Shown: positions 39,527 through 49,002, counted from the first letter of the stretch. The stretch is DNA of 64,000 nt from JAEUJM01 sp041908445 (GCA_041908445.1 JAYRFK010000065.1:67333-131332); one strand, 5' to 3'. The notes: generated from the letters alone by a model not told the origin. Numbers and translations: made by a program.

Positions 39527-42124
39527 TCAGGCGTCCGCCGGCGGCGGCGCGAGGGTGACGTCGACCGAGGGGGTGTCGGCGGCCTCGGTGGTGAGGGTGG
39601 CGACGTTGCCGGACTCCTTGACGTCGCCCAGGGCGGGCTCGAGCAGGGCGAGGCGGTCGGCGGTGTCGCGGACGACGACGGATTCGACGTCGGCGCGGAG
39701 GCTGACGCCGGCCTCGGTCTTGGCCTTGCGGATCTCGCCGAGGACGGCGCCGGCCACGTCGTAGACGGCGGGGTCGACGGTGCCGGCGGCGGCGGGGATC
39801 TCGTCGGTCGTGGGCCACGCGGCTCGGTGGATCGAGCCCTCGCGCCACCACGACCAGACCTCCTCGGTGGCGAACGGCAGGAACGGGGCGAACAGGCGCA
39901 GGAGCGTCGACAGCGCCACGTTGAGGGCACCGCGCGCGGACGCCGCCGCCTCCGGGCCGTGGGCGCCGTAGGCCCGGCCCTTGACCAGCTCGAGGTAGTC
40001 GTCGCAGAAGCCCCAGAAGAACGCCTCGGTGCGCTCGAGGGCGCGGGCGTAGTCGTAGCCGTCGAACGCAGTCGTGGCCTCGTCGACCAGGACGCGCAGG
40101 CGGGCCAGCATGGCGAGGTCGAGGGCCTCGGTGGCGGCGGCCGGGTCGGCGTCGGGGACGGCGGGAACGGGGTCGGGAGCCTCGCCCTCGCGGGGCGTGC
40201 CGAGGCCGAGGGCGAACTTGGAGGCGTTGAGGATCTTGATGGCGAGGCGCCGGCCGACCTTCATCTGACCCTCGTCGAAGGCGGTGTCGGTGCCGGGGCG
40301 CCCGTTGGCGGCCCAGTAGCGGACGGCGTCGCTGCCGAACCGCTCCAGGTTGGCCATGGGCGTGACCACGTTGCCCTTGGACTTCGACATCTTCTTGCGG
40401 TCGGGGTCGAGGATCCACCCGGACAAGGCGGCGTTGCGCCACGGCGCGCACCCGAACTCGAAGTGCGACCGCACCATGGTCGAGAACAGCCAGGTGCGGA
40501 TGATGTCGTGGCCCTGGGGGCGCAGGTCCATGGGGAAGGTGCGCTGGAACAGGTCGTCGTCCTCCTCCCAGCCGCAGACGATCTGGGGGGTGAGCGACGA
40601 GGTGGCCCAGGTGTCCATGACGTCGGGGTCGGCGGCGAACCCGCCGGGCTGGTCCCGCTTGGACTCGTCGTAGCCCGGGGCGGGCTGGGCCTGGGGGTCG
40701 ACGGGCAGGTCGGCCTCGTCGGGCGTGATGATGCGGTCGTAGCGGGTCTCGCCGTGCTCGTCGACCTCGTACCAGACCGGGATGGGTGGGCCGAGGAAGC
40801 GCTGGCGGCTGATGAGCCAGTCGCCGTTGAGGCCCTCGACCCAGCTGTCGTAGCGGGCCTGCATGTAGGACGGGTGCCAGGCGAGTTCGTTCCCGCGCTC
40901 GACCAGCGCGGCTCGCAGGTCGGCCTCGCGGCCGCCGTTGCGGATGTACCACTGGCGGGTCGTGACGATCTCGAGGGGGCGGTCGCCCTTCTCGAAGAAC
41001 TTCACGGCGTGGGTGATGGGGCGGGGCTCGCCCTCGAGGTCACCGGACTCGGCCAGCAGCTCGACCACCCGGGCCTGGGCCTGGTTGATGGTCTTGCCGG
41101 CGAGCTCGGCGTAGGCGGCCCGGCCGGCATCGGCGTCGAGCCCGTGCGGCGGGTCGGGGTAGAGGCGGCCGTTGCGGTCGACGATGGCCCGGACGGGCAG
41201 GTCGAGCTCGCGCCACCAGATGACGTCGGTCAGGTCGCCGAACGTGCAGATCATGGCGATGCCGGACCCCTTCTCGGGGTCGGCCAGCTCGTGGGCGTGG
41301 ACGGGCACCTCGACCCCGAACAGCGGGGTGGTGACGGTGGTGCCGAACAGCGGCTGGTAGCGGGCGTCGTCGGGGTGGGCGACGAGGGCGACGCAGGCGG
41401 GGAGCAGCTCGGGACGGGTGGTCTCGATGTGGACGAGGCCGCCGTCGGCCTTCCGGAACCCGATGCGGTGGTAGGCGCCGGGCCGCTCGCGGTCCTCGAG
41501 CTCGGCCTGGGCGACCGCGGTGTGGAAGCTGACGTCCCACAGGCACGGGGCCTCCGCGGTGTAGGCCTCGCCGCGGGCGAGGTTCCGCAGGAAGGCCCGC
41601 TGGCTGACGCGGCGGCACGTCTCGTCGATGGTGGCGTAGGTGTTGGTCCAGTCGACCGACAGGCCGAGGTGGCTCCAGAGGTGCTCGAAGGCCTTCTCGT
41701 CCTCGAGGACGAGTTGGTCGCAGAGCTCGAGGAAGTTCTGGCGGGAGATGACGACCTGCTGCTTCGACGGCTCCGCCGGCGGGGTGAAGTCGGGGTCGTA
41801 GGGCAGGTGGGCGTCGCCGCGGACGCCGTAGTAGTTCTGCACGCGGCGCTCGGTGGGCAGGCCGTTGTCGTCCCAGCCCATCGGGTAGAAGACCTCCTTG
41901 CCCCGCATGCGCTGGTAGCGGGCGATGAGGTCGGTGTGGGTGTACGAGAACACGTGGCCGACGTGCAGCGAGCCGCTCACCGTGGGCGGCGGCGTGTCGA
42001 TCGAGTACACCTCGTCCCGGGTCTTGGTCCGGTCGAACCCGTAGGTGCCCTCGGCGCGCCAGCGGGCGCCCCACTTCTCCTCGAGGCCGTCGAGCGTCGG
42101 TTTTCTGGGTGCTTCCGCAGGCAT
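39527..42124 (-). CDS. valS: Valyl-tRNA synthetase
   Basis: 865-residue class I aminoacyl-tRNA synthetase charging tRNA-Val. The HIGH motif is HVGH (residues 54-57) and KMSKS is exact (about residue 577). The CP1 editing domain contains HIETTRPELLPACVALVAHPDD, the usual threonine-discriminating site. The anticodon-binding helical domain is present (PFLPFATEEVWSWW) and a C-terminal arm ends the protein. ATG 42124 has TACGCT 5 bases upstream, shared with the divergent cysS promoter. Confidence 0.95.
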   Translation of the reverse strand: MPAEAPRKPTLDGLEEKWGARWRAEGTYGFDRTKTRDEVYSIDTPPPTVSGSLHVGHVFSYTHTDLIARYQRMRGKEVFYPMGWDDNGLPTERRVQNYYGVRGDAHLPYDPDFTPPAEPSKQQVVISRQNFLELCDQLVLEDEKAFEHLWSHLGLSVDWTNTYATIDETCRRVSQRAFLRNLARGEAYTAEAPCLWDVSFHTAVAQAELEDRERPGAYHRIGFRKADGGLVHIETTRPELLPACVALVAHPDDARYQPLFGTTVTTPLFGVEVPVHAHELADPEKGSGIAMICTFGDLTDVIWWRELDLPVRAIVDRNGRLYPDPPHGLDADAGRAAYAELAGKTINQAQARVVELLAESGDLEGEPRPITHAVKFFEKGDRPLEIVTTRQWYIRNGGREADLRAALVERGNELAWHPSYMQARYDSWVEGLNGDWLISRQRFLGPPIPVWYEVDEHGETRYDRIITPDEADLPVDPQAQPAPGYDESKRDQPGGFAADPDVMDTWATSSLTPQIVCGWEEDDDLFQRTFPMDLRPQGHDIIRTWLFSTMVRSHFEFGCAPWRNAALSGWILDPDRKKMSKSKGNVVTPMANLERFGSDAVRYWAANGRPGTDTAFDEGQMKVGRRLAIKILNASKFALGLGTPREGEAPDPVPAVPDADPAAATEALDLAMLARLRVLVDEATTAFDGYDYARALERTEAFFWGFCDDYLELVKGRAYGAHGPEAAASARGALNVALSTLLRLFAPFLPFATEEVWSWWREGSIHRAAWPTTDEIPAAAGTVDPAVYDVAGAVLGEIRKAKTEAGVSLRADVESVVVRDTADRLALLEPALGDVKESGNVATLTTEAADTPSVDVTLAPPPADA

Positions 42125-42129
42125 GGTGG

Positions 42130-42139
42130 AGCGTACGGT
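42130..42139. promoter_or_regulatory. Overlapping divergent -10 boxes of valS and cysS
   Basis: The minus strand reads TACGCT (42135-42130) and the plus strand TACGGT (42134-42139); they overlap at the TA. Only 22 bases separate the two start codons, so each -35 region must lie inside the other gene and both messages must be leaderless. Confidence 0.6.
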
Positions 42140-42146
42140 AGTGGTC

Positions 42147-43496
42147 GTGCTGTCTCTCTTCGACACCAGTTCCGGCGCGGTGGTGCCCCTCGTCCCCAAG
42201 CAGGAGGGGACGGTGTCGATGTACGTGTGCGGCCCGACGGTGTACGGGCCGCCCCACCTCGGCCATGGCCGCTTCTCGCTCGTGTTCGACGTGCTCCGCC
42301 GCTACCTCGAGTGGTCGGGGTTCGAGGTCACCTACGTCTCGAACATCACCGACATCGACGACAACATCATCAACCGGGCCGCCGAGCTCGGCGTCGAGCC
42401 CGAGCAGCTCGCGATCGACTGCGAGAAGATCTGGTACGAGGCCATGGACGCCATCGGCGTCAAGCGCCCCACCGAGGACCCCCACGCCACCGCCTACGTC
42501 GAGCGCATGGTCGAGTTCATCGGCGGCCTCATCGAACGGGGGAGCGCCTACGAGACCTCCGACGGGGTGTACTTCGCGGTCGAGGACGTCGACGACTACG
42601 GCCTGCTCGCCCGCCAGACCCTCGACTCGCTGCGCTCGGGCGCCCGCGTCGAGGTGGGCGAGGACAAGCGCTCACCGCTCGACTTCGTGCTCTGGAAGAA
42701 GGCCAAGCCCGGCGAGCCGACGTGGCCGTCCCCGTGGGGCGACGGACGGCCGGGCTGGCACACCGAGTGCGTCGTGATGTCGCTCGACTTGTTGGGCGAC
42801 CACTTCGACATCCACGGCGGCGGCCAGGACCTCGCCTTCCCGCACCACGAGAACGAGCGGGCCCAGGCCCTCGCCGCCGGCCGGCACTCGGCGAACCTGT
42901 GGGTGCACAACGGCTTCGTCGAGGTGGGCGGCGAGAAGATGTCGAAGTCGCTCGGCAACTTCACGACCCTGCTCGACATGGTCGACGCCGAGGACCCACG
43001 CGCCTACCGCCTGCTCGTCCTGCGGGCGCACTACCGCTCGCCGGTGGAGGTCACCCGGGAGGCGGCCGCCGACGCCGCCACCGCGCTCAAGCGCCTGGAC
43101 AACGTGGCCCGGCGCACCGCCGAGCTCACCCCGCGCCCGGCCGACGAGGAGGTGCTCGAGGAGTTCCGGGACCTCATGGACGACGACCTCAACACCCCCG
43201 GCGCCCTCGCACTGCTCTTCGACCAGATCCGCGCCGCGAACACCGCCCTCGACGAGGGCCGCGACTACGACGCCGCGGTGGCGTGGGCGACCATCAGCGA
43301 GATCTGCACCGCCGTCGGCCTCCAGCCCGTCACCCAGGACGAGCAGATCCCCGAGGACATCGCCGCGATGGCCCAGGCGAGGGACGACGCACGCGTCGAG
43401 AAGAACTGGCCGGAGGCCGATCGCCTGCGAGCCGAGATCGAGGCCGCCGGCTACACCGTCGAGGACACCGCCGACGGCACCCAGGTCCGCCGCTAG
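42147..43496 (+). CDS. cysS: Cysteinyl-tRNA synthetase
   Basis: 449-residue class I synthetase. The HIGH motif is HLGH (residues 37-40), KMSKS is exact (264-268), and the zinc site that recognises the cysteine thiol uses Cys 28 (YVCGPTVYG), the Cys of WHTECVVMS, and the His and Glu residues of HHENERAQA. The C-terminal helical domain (ALKRLDNVARR, LNTPGALALLFDQIRAAN) is complete. The leaderless GTG 42147 (TACGGT 7 bases upstream) gives the standard N-terminus; ATG 42123 would begin inside the valS start codon. Confidence 0.94.
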   Translation: MLSLFDTSSGAVVPLVPKQEGTVSMYVCGPTVYGPPHLGHGRFSLVFDVLRRYLEWSGFEVTYVSNITDIDDNIINRAAELGVEPEQLAIDCEKIWYEAMDAIGVKRPTEDPHATAYVERMVEFIGGLIERGSAYETSDGVYFAVEDVDDYGLLARQTLDSLRSGARVEVGEDKRSPLDFVLWKKAKPGEPTWPSPWGDGRPGWHTECVVMSLDLLGDHFDIHGGGQDLAFPHHENERAQALAAGRHSANLWVHNGFVEVGGEKMSKSLGNFTTLLDMVDAEDPRAYRLLVLRAHYRSPVEVTREAAADAATALKRLDNVARRTAELTPRPADEEVLEEFRDLMDDDLNTPGALALLFDQIRAANTALDEGRDYDAAVAWATISEICTAVGLQPVTQDEQIPEDIAAMAQARDDARVEKNWPEADRLRAEIEAAGYTVEDTADGTQVRR

Positions 43497-43565
43497 CGCA
43501 CGGGGGTCCCGGCCGAGGCCGAGGGTCGCCGCCGGGCGGCCCAGGCCGACAGCCGGTGGGGGAGC

Positions 43566-43594
43566 CCGAGGGGGGGCTCCGCCCGCCCCCTCGG
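43566..43594. terminator. Hairpin downstream of cysS
   Basis: CCGAGGGGG (43566-43574) pairs with CCCCCTCGG (43586-43594) across an 11-base loop. There is no clear T-run, so it may stall or protect mRNA ends rather than act as a classical terminator. Confidence 0.5.
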
Positions 43595-43686
43595 AACCCG
43601 GTCGGGGGCGGCGCCAGCCGTCCCGACCGGCAAGAGGAGGCCGACCGTCAGGCCGTCTGCCAGGAAAGCTGGAGCTGCTGAAACCG

Positions 43687-43702
43687 GCGCCCCCTAGGGC
43701 GC
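43687..43702. terminator. Short hairpin just after the VCBS-protein stop
   Basis: GCGCCC (43687-43692) and GGGCGC (43697-43702) with a 4-base loop, 5 bases beyond the minus-strand stop at 43708. A likely 3' end for the convergent gene; the T-run is weak. Confidence 0.45.
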
Positions 43703-43707
43703 TGTCT

Positions 43708-45570
43708 TCAGTAGGACCACAGATAGTCCGGCTTCGAGCCCCGGCCGTACCAGATGACGTCGTCGTGGCCGTTGCCGTCGTAGTCGCCGGGCAGGGGGGC
43801 GTCGTAGGTGCCGCTGACGTTCAGGTTGGCGGCGTGGAAGCTGCGGCCGGTCTGGCCGTACCAGATGCCGTCGGGCCGGGAGCCGGCGCCGTACCAGATG
43901 ACGTCGTCCTCCCCGTCGTCGTTGTAGTCGCCGACCACGGGCCAGGTGTCGCCGGTCTCGTTGACGCCACGGCCCGTGAAGCCGCCGTCGGCGTCGCCGT
44001 ACCAGAGGTAGTCGAGGGCGGCGCCGGGCCCGTACCAGAACACGTCGGCCCGGCCGTCGCCGTCGAAGTCGCCGGGGAAGGCCCGGTACTCGCCGTCGGC
44101 GCGGATGTTGCTGCCGGCGAACCCGTAGATCGTGCCGTGCCAGAGGTAGTCGAAGCCGGCGCCGGGCTGGTACCACAGCACGTCGTCGTAGCCGTCGCCG
44201 TTGAAGTCGCCGGCCATGGGCCGGTCGTAGGCCCGGCTGATGGTGACGTCGCGGCCCTCGAAGGCGCCGCTCCGCCGCCCGAGCCACAGGTAGTCGGGGT
44301 TGGGCCCCGCGCCGAACCAGAGGATGTCGTCGACGCCGTCGCCGTTGAAGTCGCCGGACAACGGCTGGTAGGTGCCGCGGACCGCGGTGGGCCGGGCGTC
44401 GAAGCCCCCCTGGCGGTTGCCGAACCACAGGTAGTCGCGGCGGCTGCCGGCGCCGTACCACAGCACGTCGGCGCGGCGGTCGCCGTTGAAGTCACCGCTC
44501 ACGGGGGCGTCGTAGGTGCCGCCGACGCTGACCTTGCTCGAGTGCACCGTGCCCGTGGGGGGCGGGGTGGTCGTCGGTGTCGTGGTGGGCGGGGGCGTGG
44601 TCGTGCTCGTGGTGGTGCCGCCACCGCCGCCGGTGGTGGGCCCGCCGTAGTTCCCGCGCCAGTAGCTGGTCGTGCCCGCGCCGCCCGCCCGGGTGAAGCT
44701 GAAGTGGACGTGGTCGGTGTGGGGCGCCGGGCCCGAGTAGGCCTGCCAGCCGGCCTCGGGCCGGTAGAGCCGGAACATCTGACGGTTCCAGATGATGTAC
44801 ATGAGCCCGAGGCGGCGGGCCATGGCGTACCGGTTGCCGGCGCCGTCGGTGGCGAGCAGCCAGTCCATCACCCGCTGCACCTTGCGGCGGTCGGTGGCGC
44901 TGTTGGCGTTCATGCCCCAGTCCCAGGCACGACCCTCCTTGTGCTCGGAGGTGCCGCCGATGTTGCAGGCCCGGACGATGCCGTAGTCGACGCCGCCCAT
45001 GACGCCCATGACGAGCGTCCGGAACTTGGCGGTGCCGGGCTTGGTGGTCGGGCTGCAGGTCGACTGGCCGTCGTAGGAGGGGAGCGGCTCGATGCTGCCC
45101 GCCTCCGCGGTGAGGGCCGAGCCCGTCGCGGTCGGCGCATCCGCGCCCTCGCCGGTGACCGTGAAGGTCTGGTTGGCGTAGACGACCGGGTCGAACTCGT
45201 CGAAGCCGGGGTACACGCAGCGGGCGGCGAGCTCGTAGCTGCCGGCCGGGGTGCCGGCGGGGACGACGAGGGCGCCGTCCCACTGGCCGTCGGTGCGCAC
45301 GGGCACCGTGGTGCTGGCCACGACCGCGCCACCGGTCGGGTGGAGGTCGACGATCACGCCGTCGCCGGCGGTCGTGGTGGCGGGGAGGAGGCAGCCGGTG
45401 CCGGCGACCTCGATGGCGGTGCCCGTCAGGCCGGAGCCGGGCGACGCCTGGAAGGTGGGGCCGGACTCAGCTCCCGAGGCCGTGGAGGCCAGGTTGGGCA
45501 CGACCAGCGACGCGGCGCCGGCCAGCGTCGCCACCAGGACTGCGATGGTCCTCCGGTTCCAGTACTGCAC
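43708..45570 (-). CDS. Secreted M15-like peptidase-fold protein with VCBS/FG-GAP repeats
   Basis: 620 residues with a signal peptide (TIAVLVATLAGAASLVVPNLASTASGA). Residues ~30-145 are an Ig-like beta domain. Residues ~165-300 are an ARB_07466/VanY-like fold with the zinc-site pattern SEHKEGRAWDWGMN and PHTDHVHFSF. A Gly then Thr/Pro linker leads to six ~47-residue VCBS/FG-GAP repeats with calcium-loop motifs such as GDFNGDGVDDILWFG; the last repeat is short. It probably acts on or binds the cell wall with a calcium-stabilised propeller. GTG 45570 has GGGGGAC upstream, and TATGCT at 45631-45626 is a likely -10. Confidence 0.85.
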   Translation of the reverse strand: MQYWNRRTIAVLVATLAGAASLVVPNLASTASGAESGPTFQASPGSGLTGTAIEVAGTGCLLPATTTAGDGVIVDLHPTGGAVVASTTVPVRTDGQWDGALVVPAGTPAGSYELAARCVYPGFDEFDPVVYANQTFTVTGEGADAPTATGSALTAEAGSIEPLPSYDGQSTCSPTTKPGTAKFRTLVMGVMGGVDYGIVRACNIGGTSEHKEGRAWDWGMNANSATDRRKVQRVMDWLLATDGAGNRYAMARRLGLMYIIWNRQMFRLYRPEAGWQAYSGPAPHTDHVHFSFTRAGGAGTTSYWRGNYGGPTTGGGGGTTTSTTTPPPTTTPTTTPPPTGTVHSSKVSVGGTYDAPVSGDFNGDRRADVLWYGAGSRRDYLWFGNRQGGFDARPTAVRGTYQPLSGDFNGDGVDDILWFGAGPNPDYLWLGRRSGAFEGRDVTISRAYDRPMAGDFNGDGYDDVLWYQPGAGFDYLWHGTIYGFAGSNIRADGEYRAFPGDFDGDGRADVFWYGPGAALDYLWYGDADGGFTGRGVNETGDTWPVVGDYNDDGEDDVIWYGAGSRPDGIWYGQTGRSFHAANLNVSGTYDAPLPGDYDGNGHDDVIWYGRGSKPDYLWSY

Positions 45571-45763
45571 GTTGGGGTCCCCCGACGGTTCGGTGAAGGT
45601 TGAGTGCCCGTGCAGTCATGATCGGAGCATAGGCCCTCGACTTGACCACTCGCAGTGAGGCTTGTGATCACGAGACGTGAACCGGCGGGTCACGGGGCGG
45701 GACGCGGCGGCGGTCCGGGCCACGCCCTGCTCGCGGGAGTTGCCACCCCGCGTCGATGGGGCG

Positions 45764-45769
45764 TACGGT
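45764..45769 (+). promoter_or_regulatory. -10 box of the acyl-CoA dehydrogenase gene
   Basis: TACGGT, placing the transcript start near 45776, inside the palindromic operator. The mRNA would have a ~73-base leader. Confidence 0.5.
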
Positions 45770-45775
45770 GGTCTT

Positions 45776-45791
45776 GTTACCCACGGGTAAC
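45776..45791. promoter_or_regulatory. TetR-type operator at the acyl-CoA dehydrogenase promoter
   Basis: GTTACC-CACG-GGTAAC is a perfect half-site palindrome. The same half-sites with the same 4-base spacer stand before the TetR gene (49620-49635). Its position just downstream of the -10 box fits repression. Confidence 0.7.
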
Positions 45792-45848
45792 TTGTTCGAG
45801 GCGGCGGCGCGCGGCCGCCCCTGAGCCCCGAGACGCAGAGGTGCACCC

Positions 45849-47060
45849 ATGTCCTTCTCCCTCGAGCTGAACGAGGACCAGCTGGCCATCCAGCAGTGGC
45901 TCCACGACTTCTCCGAGGGCGTCATCCGCCCCGTCGCCGCAGAGTGGGACGAGCGCGAGGAGACCCCCTGGCCCGTGATCGAGGAGGCCGCGAAGATCGG
46001 CCTGTACTCGTTCGACTTCTTCGCCAACGCCTTCGGCGACGAGACCGGCCTCACCATCCCGGTCGCCATGGAGGAGCTCTTCTGGGGCGATGCCGGCATC
46101 GGCCTGTCCATCGTCGGCACCGTGCTCGGCGTGGCCGGGATCATGGCCAACGGCACCCCCGAGCAGATCGGCGAGTGGGTGCCCCAGTGCTTCGGCACCC
46201 CCGAGAAGCTGATGATGTCCGCCTTCTGCGTGTCGGAGCCCGACGCCGGCTCCGACGTGAGCTCGCTGCGCACCACGGCCGTCTACGACGAGGCCAAGGA
46301 CGAGTGGGTCCTCAACGGCCAGAAGACGTGGATCACCAACGGCGGCATCGCCGACGTCCACGTGGTCGTGGCCTCGGTCGACCGTGACCTCGGCGGTCGC
46401 GGCCAGGCCTCGTTCATCGTTCCCCCCGGTACGCCCGGCCTCAGCCAGGGCACCAAGTTCAAGAAGCACGGCATCCGCGCCAGCCACACCGCCGAGGTCA
46501 TCCTCGACGACTGCCGCGTGCCCGGCTCCTGCCTGCTCGGCGGCAAGGAGAAGCTCGACGAGCGCCTCGCCCGGGCCCGCGAGGGCAAGAGCAGCAAGGT
46601 TCAGGCCGCCATGGCCACCTTCGAGGCCACCCGCCCGTCGGTCGGCGCCCAGGCCGTGGGCGTGGCCCGCGCCGCCTACGAGTACTCGCTCGAGTACGCC
46701 AAGGAGCGCCGCCAGTTCGGCAAGGCCATCATCGAGAACCAGTCGATCGCCTTCATGCTCGCCAACATGAAGATGGAGATCGACGCCGCCCGGCTGCTCG
46801 TCTGGCGGGCCGCGTGGATGGGCCGCACCGGCAAGGAGTTCAAGGCCGCCGAGGGCTCGATGTCGAAGCTCAAGGCCGGTCGCACCGCGGTGTGGGTCAC
46901 CGAGCGGGCCATCCAGATCCTGGGCGGCTACGGCTACGTCCGGGAGTACCCGGTCGAGCGCTGGCACCGCGACGCGAAGATCTACGACATCTTCGAGGGC
47001 GCCGAGCAGATCCAGGAGCTCGTCATCGCCCGGGCCATCTCCGGCCTGCGGATCCAGTAG
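45849..47060 (+). CDS. Acyl-CoA dehydrogenase
   Basis: 403-residue FAD enzyme for alpha,beta-dehydrogenation of acyl-CoA. FAD and substrate segments are FCVSEPDAGSDVSSL and WITNGGIADVHVVVA. The C-terminal helical domain has RRQFGKAIIENQSIAFMLANMKMEIDAARLLVW, and the catalytic base is expected at the Glu of KIYDIFEGAEQIQELVIAR. Chain-length preference is not readable. It is transcribed alone behind the GTTACC-N4-GGTAAC operator, which links it to the TetR gene 2 kb downstream. Confidence 0.93.
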   Translation: MSFSLELNEDQLAIQQWLHDFSEGVIRPVAAEWDEREETPWPVIEEAAKIGLYSFDFFANAFGDETGLTIPVAMEELFWGDAGIGLSIVGTVLGVAGIMANGTPEQIGEWVPQCFGTPEKLMMSAFCVSEPDAGSDVSSLRTTAVYDEAKDEWVLNGQKTWITNGGIADVHVVVASVDRDLGGRGQASFIVPPGTPGLSQGTKFKKHGIRASHTAEVILDDCRVPGSCLLGGKEKLDERLARAREGKSSKVQAAMATFEATRPSVGAQAVGVARAAYEYSLEYAKERRQFGKAIIENQSIAFMLANMKMEIDAARLLVWRAAWMGRTGKEFKAAEGSMSKLKAGRTAVWVTERAIQILGGYGYVREYPVERWHRDAKIYDIFEGAEQIQELVIARAISGLRIQ

Positions 47061-47144
47061 CACCCGCACCTTCGTGGTGGACGGCCCCGGCTCCGGCCGG
47101 GGCCGTTCCGCGCCCGGGCGGCGCGGGACCCGGCTGGGGGTCGG

Positions 47145-48842
47145 TCAGTTGAGGTCGGCGGTGGGGTCGGTGGGGTCGTTGGCCATGGCCGCCATGCGGT
47201 AGCAGGACCGGCCGGCCCGCTTGGCGCGGTACATCGCGGTGTCGGCGGCCGCGATGAGCGCCGACGGGTCGTCGACGCCGGTGGCCACGGCCACGCCGAT
47301 GGACATGGTCATGTCCACCTGCTCGCCCTCGATCACGAGGGGTTGGGTCATGACCGAGAGCAGGCGGCTGGCGAGCACGCCCGCGTCGTCGGGGCCCTCG
47401 AGGTCCTCGGCCAGCACCACGAACTCGTCACCGCCGAAGCGGCTGATGGTGTCGCCCGGGCGCACCGCCCGCCCCATCTCGTCGGCGACGGTCATGAGGA
47501 GCTGGTCGCCCACGGCGTGACCGAAGGTGTCGTTGATCACCTTGAAGTGGTCGAGGTCGCAGAACAGGATCGCCACGGTCGTGTGGTGGCGCAGCGACCG
47601 GTCGAGGGCGTGGCCCACCCGGTCGATGAACAGCTGCCGGTTGGGCAGGCCCGTGAGCCCGTCGTGGGTCGCCCGGTAGGCCAGGGCCGCGTTGCGCTCG
47701 CGGAGGGTCTCCTCGAGGCGCCGGTGGTCGTTGATGTCGTCGACCTGGATCGACAGCAGGCGCTGCCCGGTCGGCGACTGGCGCACCATGGTGGCGGTCA
47801 GGCGGCTCCAGATCTCCTGGCCGTCGGGACGGACGATGCGCACGTCGACCGGCGCGGCCTCGTCGGGGTTGGTCAGGAAGTCCCGGACGACCTCGATGTC
47901 GGCCGGGTGCACCATGGCGGCCAGGGCCGTCTCGGCCAGGCCGGCCTCGTCCCGCCCCGTGAGCGCCCGCAGCGTCTGGTTGACCTCGTGGAAGCGGCCC
48001 TCGTCGTCGATGCGGGCGAGGCCGTGGGGCGAGTGCTCGAACTGCTGACCGAACTCCTCGAGCAGGGACTCGGCCCGGCGGACCTCGGTCACGTCCCGGG
48101 CGGCGACGGCCACGCCCGCGACGTCGGGGTCGTCGAGCAGGTTGGTGAGGTGGGCGGCGAGCACGCCCGGCGTGCCGTCGGCCCGGGTCACCTCGAGGTC
48201 GCAGGCGACGCGGCTGCCCGGCGCCCGCAGCAGGCGGTCCCACGCGTCGGCGAGCACCGCCTGGGACTCCAGGTGGACCATCGACGCGAGCGAGTGGCCG
48301 ACGAGCTGCGAGGGCAGGACGCCGAGCACGCGGTGGCTCACCGCGCTCGAGTAGCGGATGACCTGGCTGGCGTCGGTGAGCAGGGTCAGGTCGCCGGCGG
48401 CGTCGAGCAGGGCCCGGAGCTTGGCCGGGAGCTCCGCGGGCGACGGGACGAGGCGCTGGCGGCGGCTGACGTCGCGCACCGCGACGAGCACGCCGCGGAC
48501 CTCCGGGTCGTCGATGAGGTTGCCGGCGACCAGCTCCAGGGTCCGCCAGCCGTTGCGCCCGGCCGCCCGCATCTCGACGGGCACGGTCGGGCCCGGTCGT
48601 TCGAGGGCGGCGGTGATGACCTCGTCGACGAGGCGCCGGTCGTCGGGGTGGATGAGGTCGAAGAACGAGGCCGCCTGGGCGGTCATGTCGGTCTCGCCCG
48701 CCGTCCGCGGCGGGGCGGTGATGCCGGTGTCGGACGTGTAGCGGATACCCCCGCGCGCGTCGATGACGATGACCAGGTCGCTGAGGTGGTCCACCAGGCC
48801 GCGGAAGAATTCCGTCGACAGGTCGGCGTTCTCCTCGGTCAC
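47145..48842 (-). CDS. PAS-PAS-PAS-GGDEF diguanylate cyclase
   Basis: 565-residue cytoplasmic sensor enzyme making cyclic di-GMP. There are three PAS-like domains (residues ~10-130, 140-265, 270-385), each closing with a PAC-type segment such as VLVAVRDVSRR, VAVAARDVTEVRR and LLSIQVDDINDHRR. The GGDEF domain follows (~395-555). The active-site GGDEF is exact at 470-474 and the inhibitory I-site RPGD is at 461-464, so it should be active and product-inhibited. No EAL domain. GTG 48842 has a strong AAGGAGG. No membrane segments, so the signal is internal or diffusible. Confidence 0.93.
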   Translation of the reverse strand: MTEENADLSTEFFRGLVDHLSDLVIVIDARGGIRYTSDTGITAPPRTAGETDMTAQAASFFDLIHPDDRRLVDEVITAALERPGPTVPVEMRAAGRNGWRTLELVAGNLIDDPEVRGVLVAVRDVSRRQRLVPSPAELPAKLRALLDAAGDLTLLTDASQVIRYSSAVSHRVLGVLPSQLVGHSLASMVHLESQAVLADAWDRLLRAPGSRVACDLEVTRADGTPGVLAAHLTNLLDDPDVAGVAVAARDVTEVRRAESLLEEFGQQFEHSPHGLARIDDEGRFHEVNQTLRALTGRDEAGLAETALAAMVHPADIEVVRDFLTNPDEAAPVDVRIVRPDGQEIWSRLTATMVRQSPTGQRLLSIQVDDINDHRRLEETLRERNAALAYRATHDGLTGLPNRQLFIDRVGHALDRSLRHHTTVAILFCDLDHFKVINDTFGHAVGDQLLMTVADEMGRAVRPGDTISRFGGDEFVVLAEDLEGPDDAGVLASRLLSVMTQPLVIEGEQVDMTMSIGVAVATGVDDPSALIAAADTAMYRAKRAGRSCYRMAAMANDPTDPTADLN

Positions 48843-49002
48843 GTCTCCCTCCTTCCGCCGGTGAGGGTGTTCTCCGCCTGATCAGTCAAGTCGCCCGATC
48901 GCCTGGACCCGTCCCGTGGTGTCCACCACTCTAGGTGAAAAAACCGACCTCGGAAAGTGGGAATGACTCAAGTGGGCCCGTCGGGCGGCCGATGTCGCCC
49001 GA

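Noticed and set aside
39425..43681. Open frame of 1418 codons on the plus strand across valS and cysS
   Set aside because: It is antisense to valS and out of frame with cysS, rich in Gly/Arg/Val as expected from mirrored GC-rich codons, and has no domain. valS and cysS carry full motifs.
43497..43707. Riboswitch or structured ncRNA between cysS and the VCBS protein
   Set aside because: The stretch has hairpins but lies downstream of both genes, and I could not match c-di-GMP, cobalamin or other riboswitch cores. Best seen as a double terminator region.
45662..45675. CRP-like site CTTGTGATCACGAG upstream of the acyl-CoA dehydrogenase
   Set aside because: The inner GTGATCAC is palindromic but short, lies over 100 bases from the -10 box, and has no second copy in the window.
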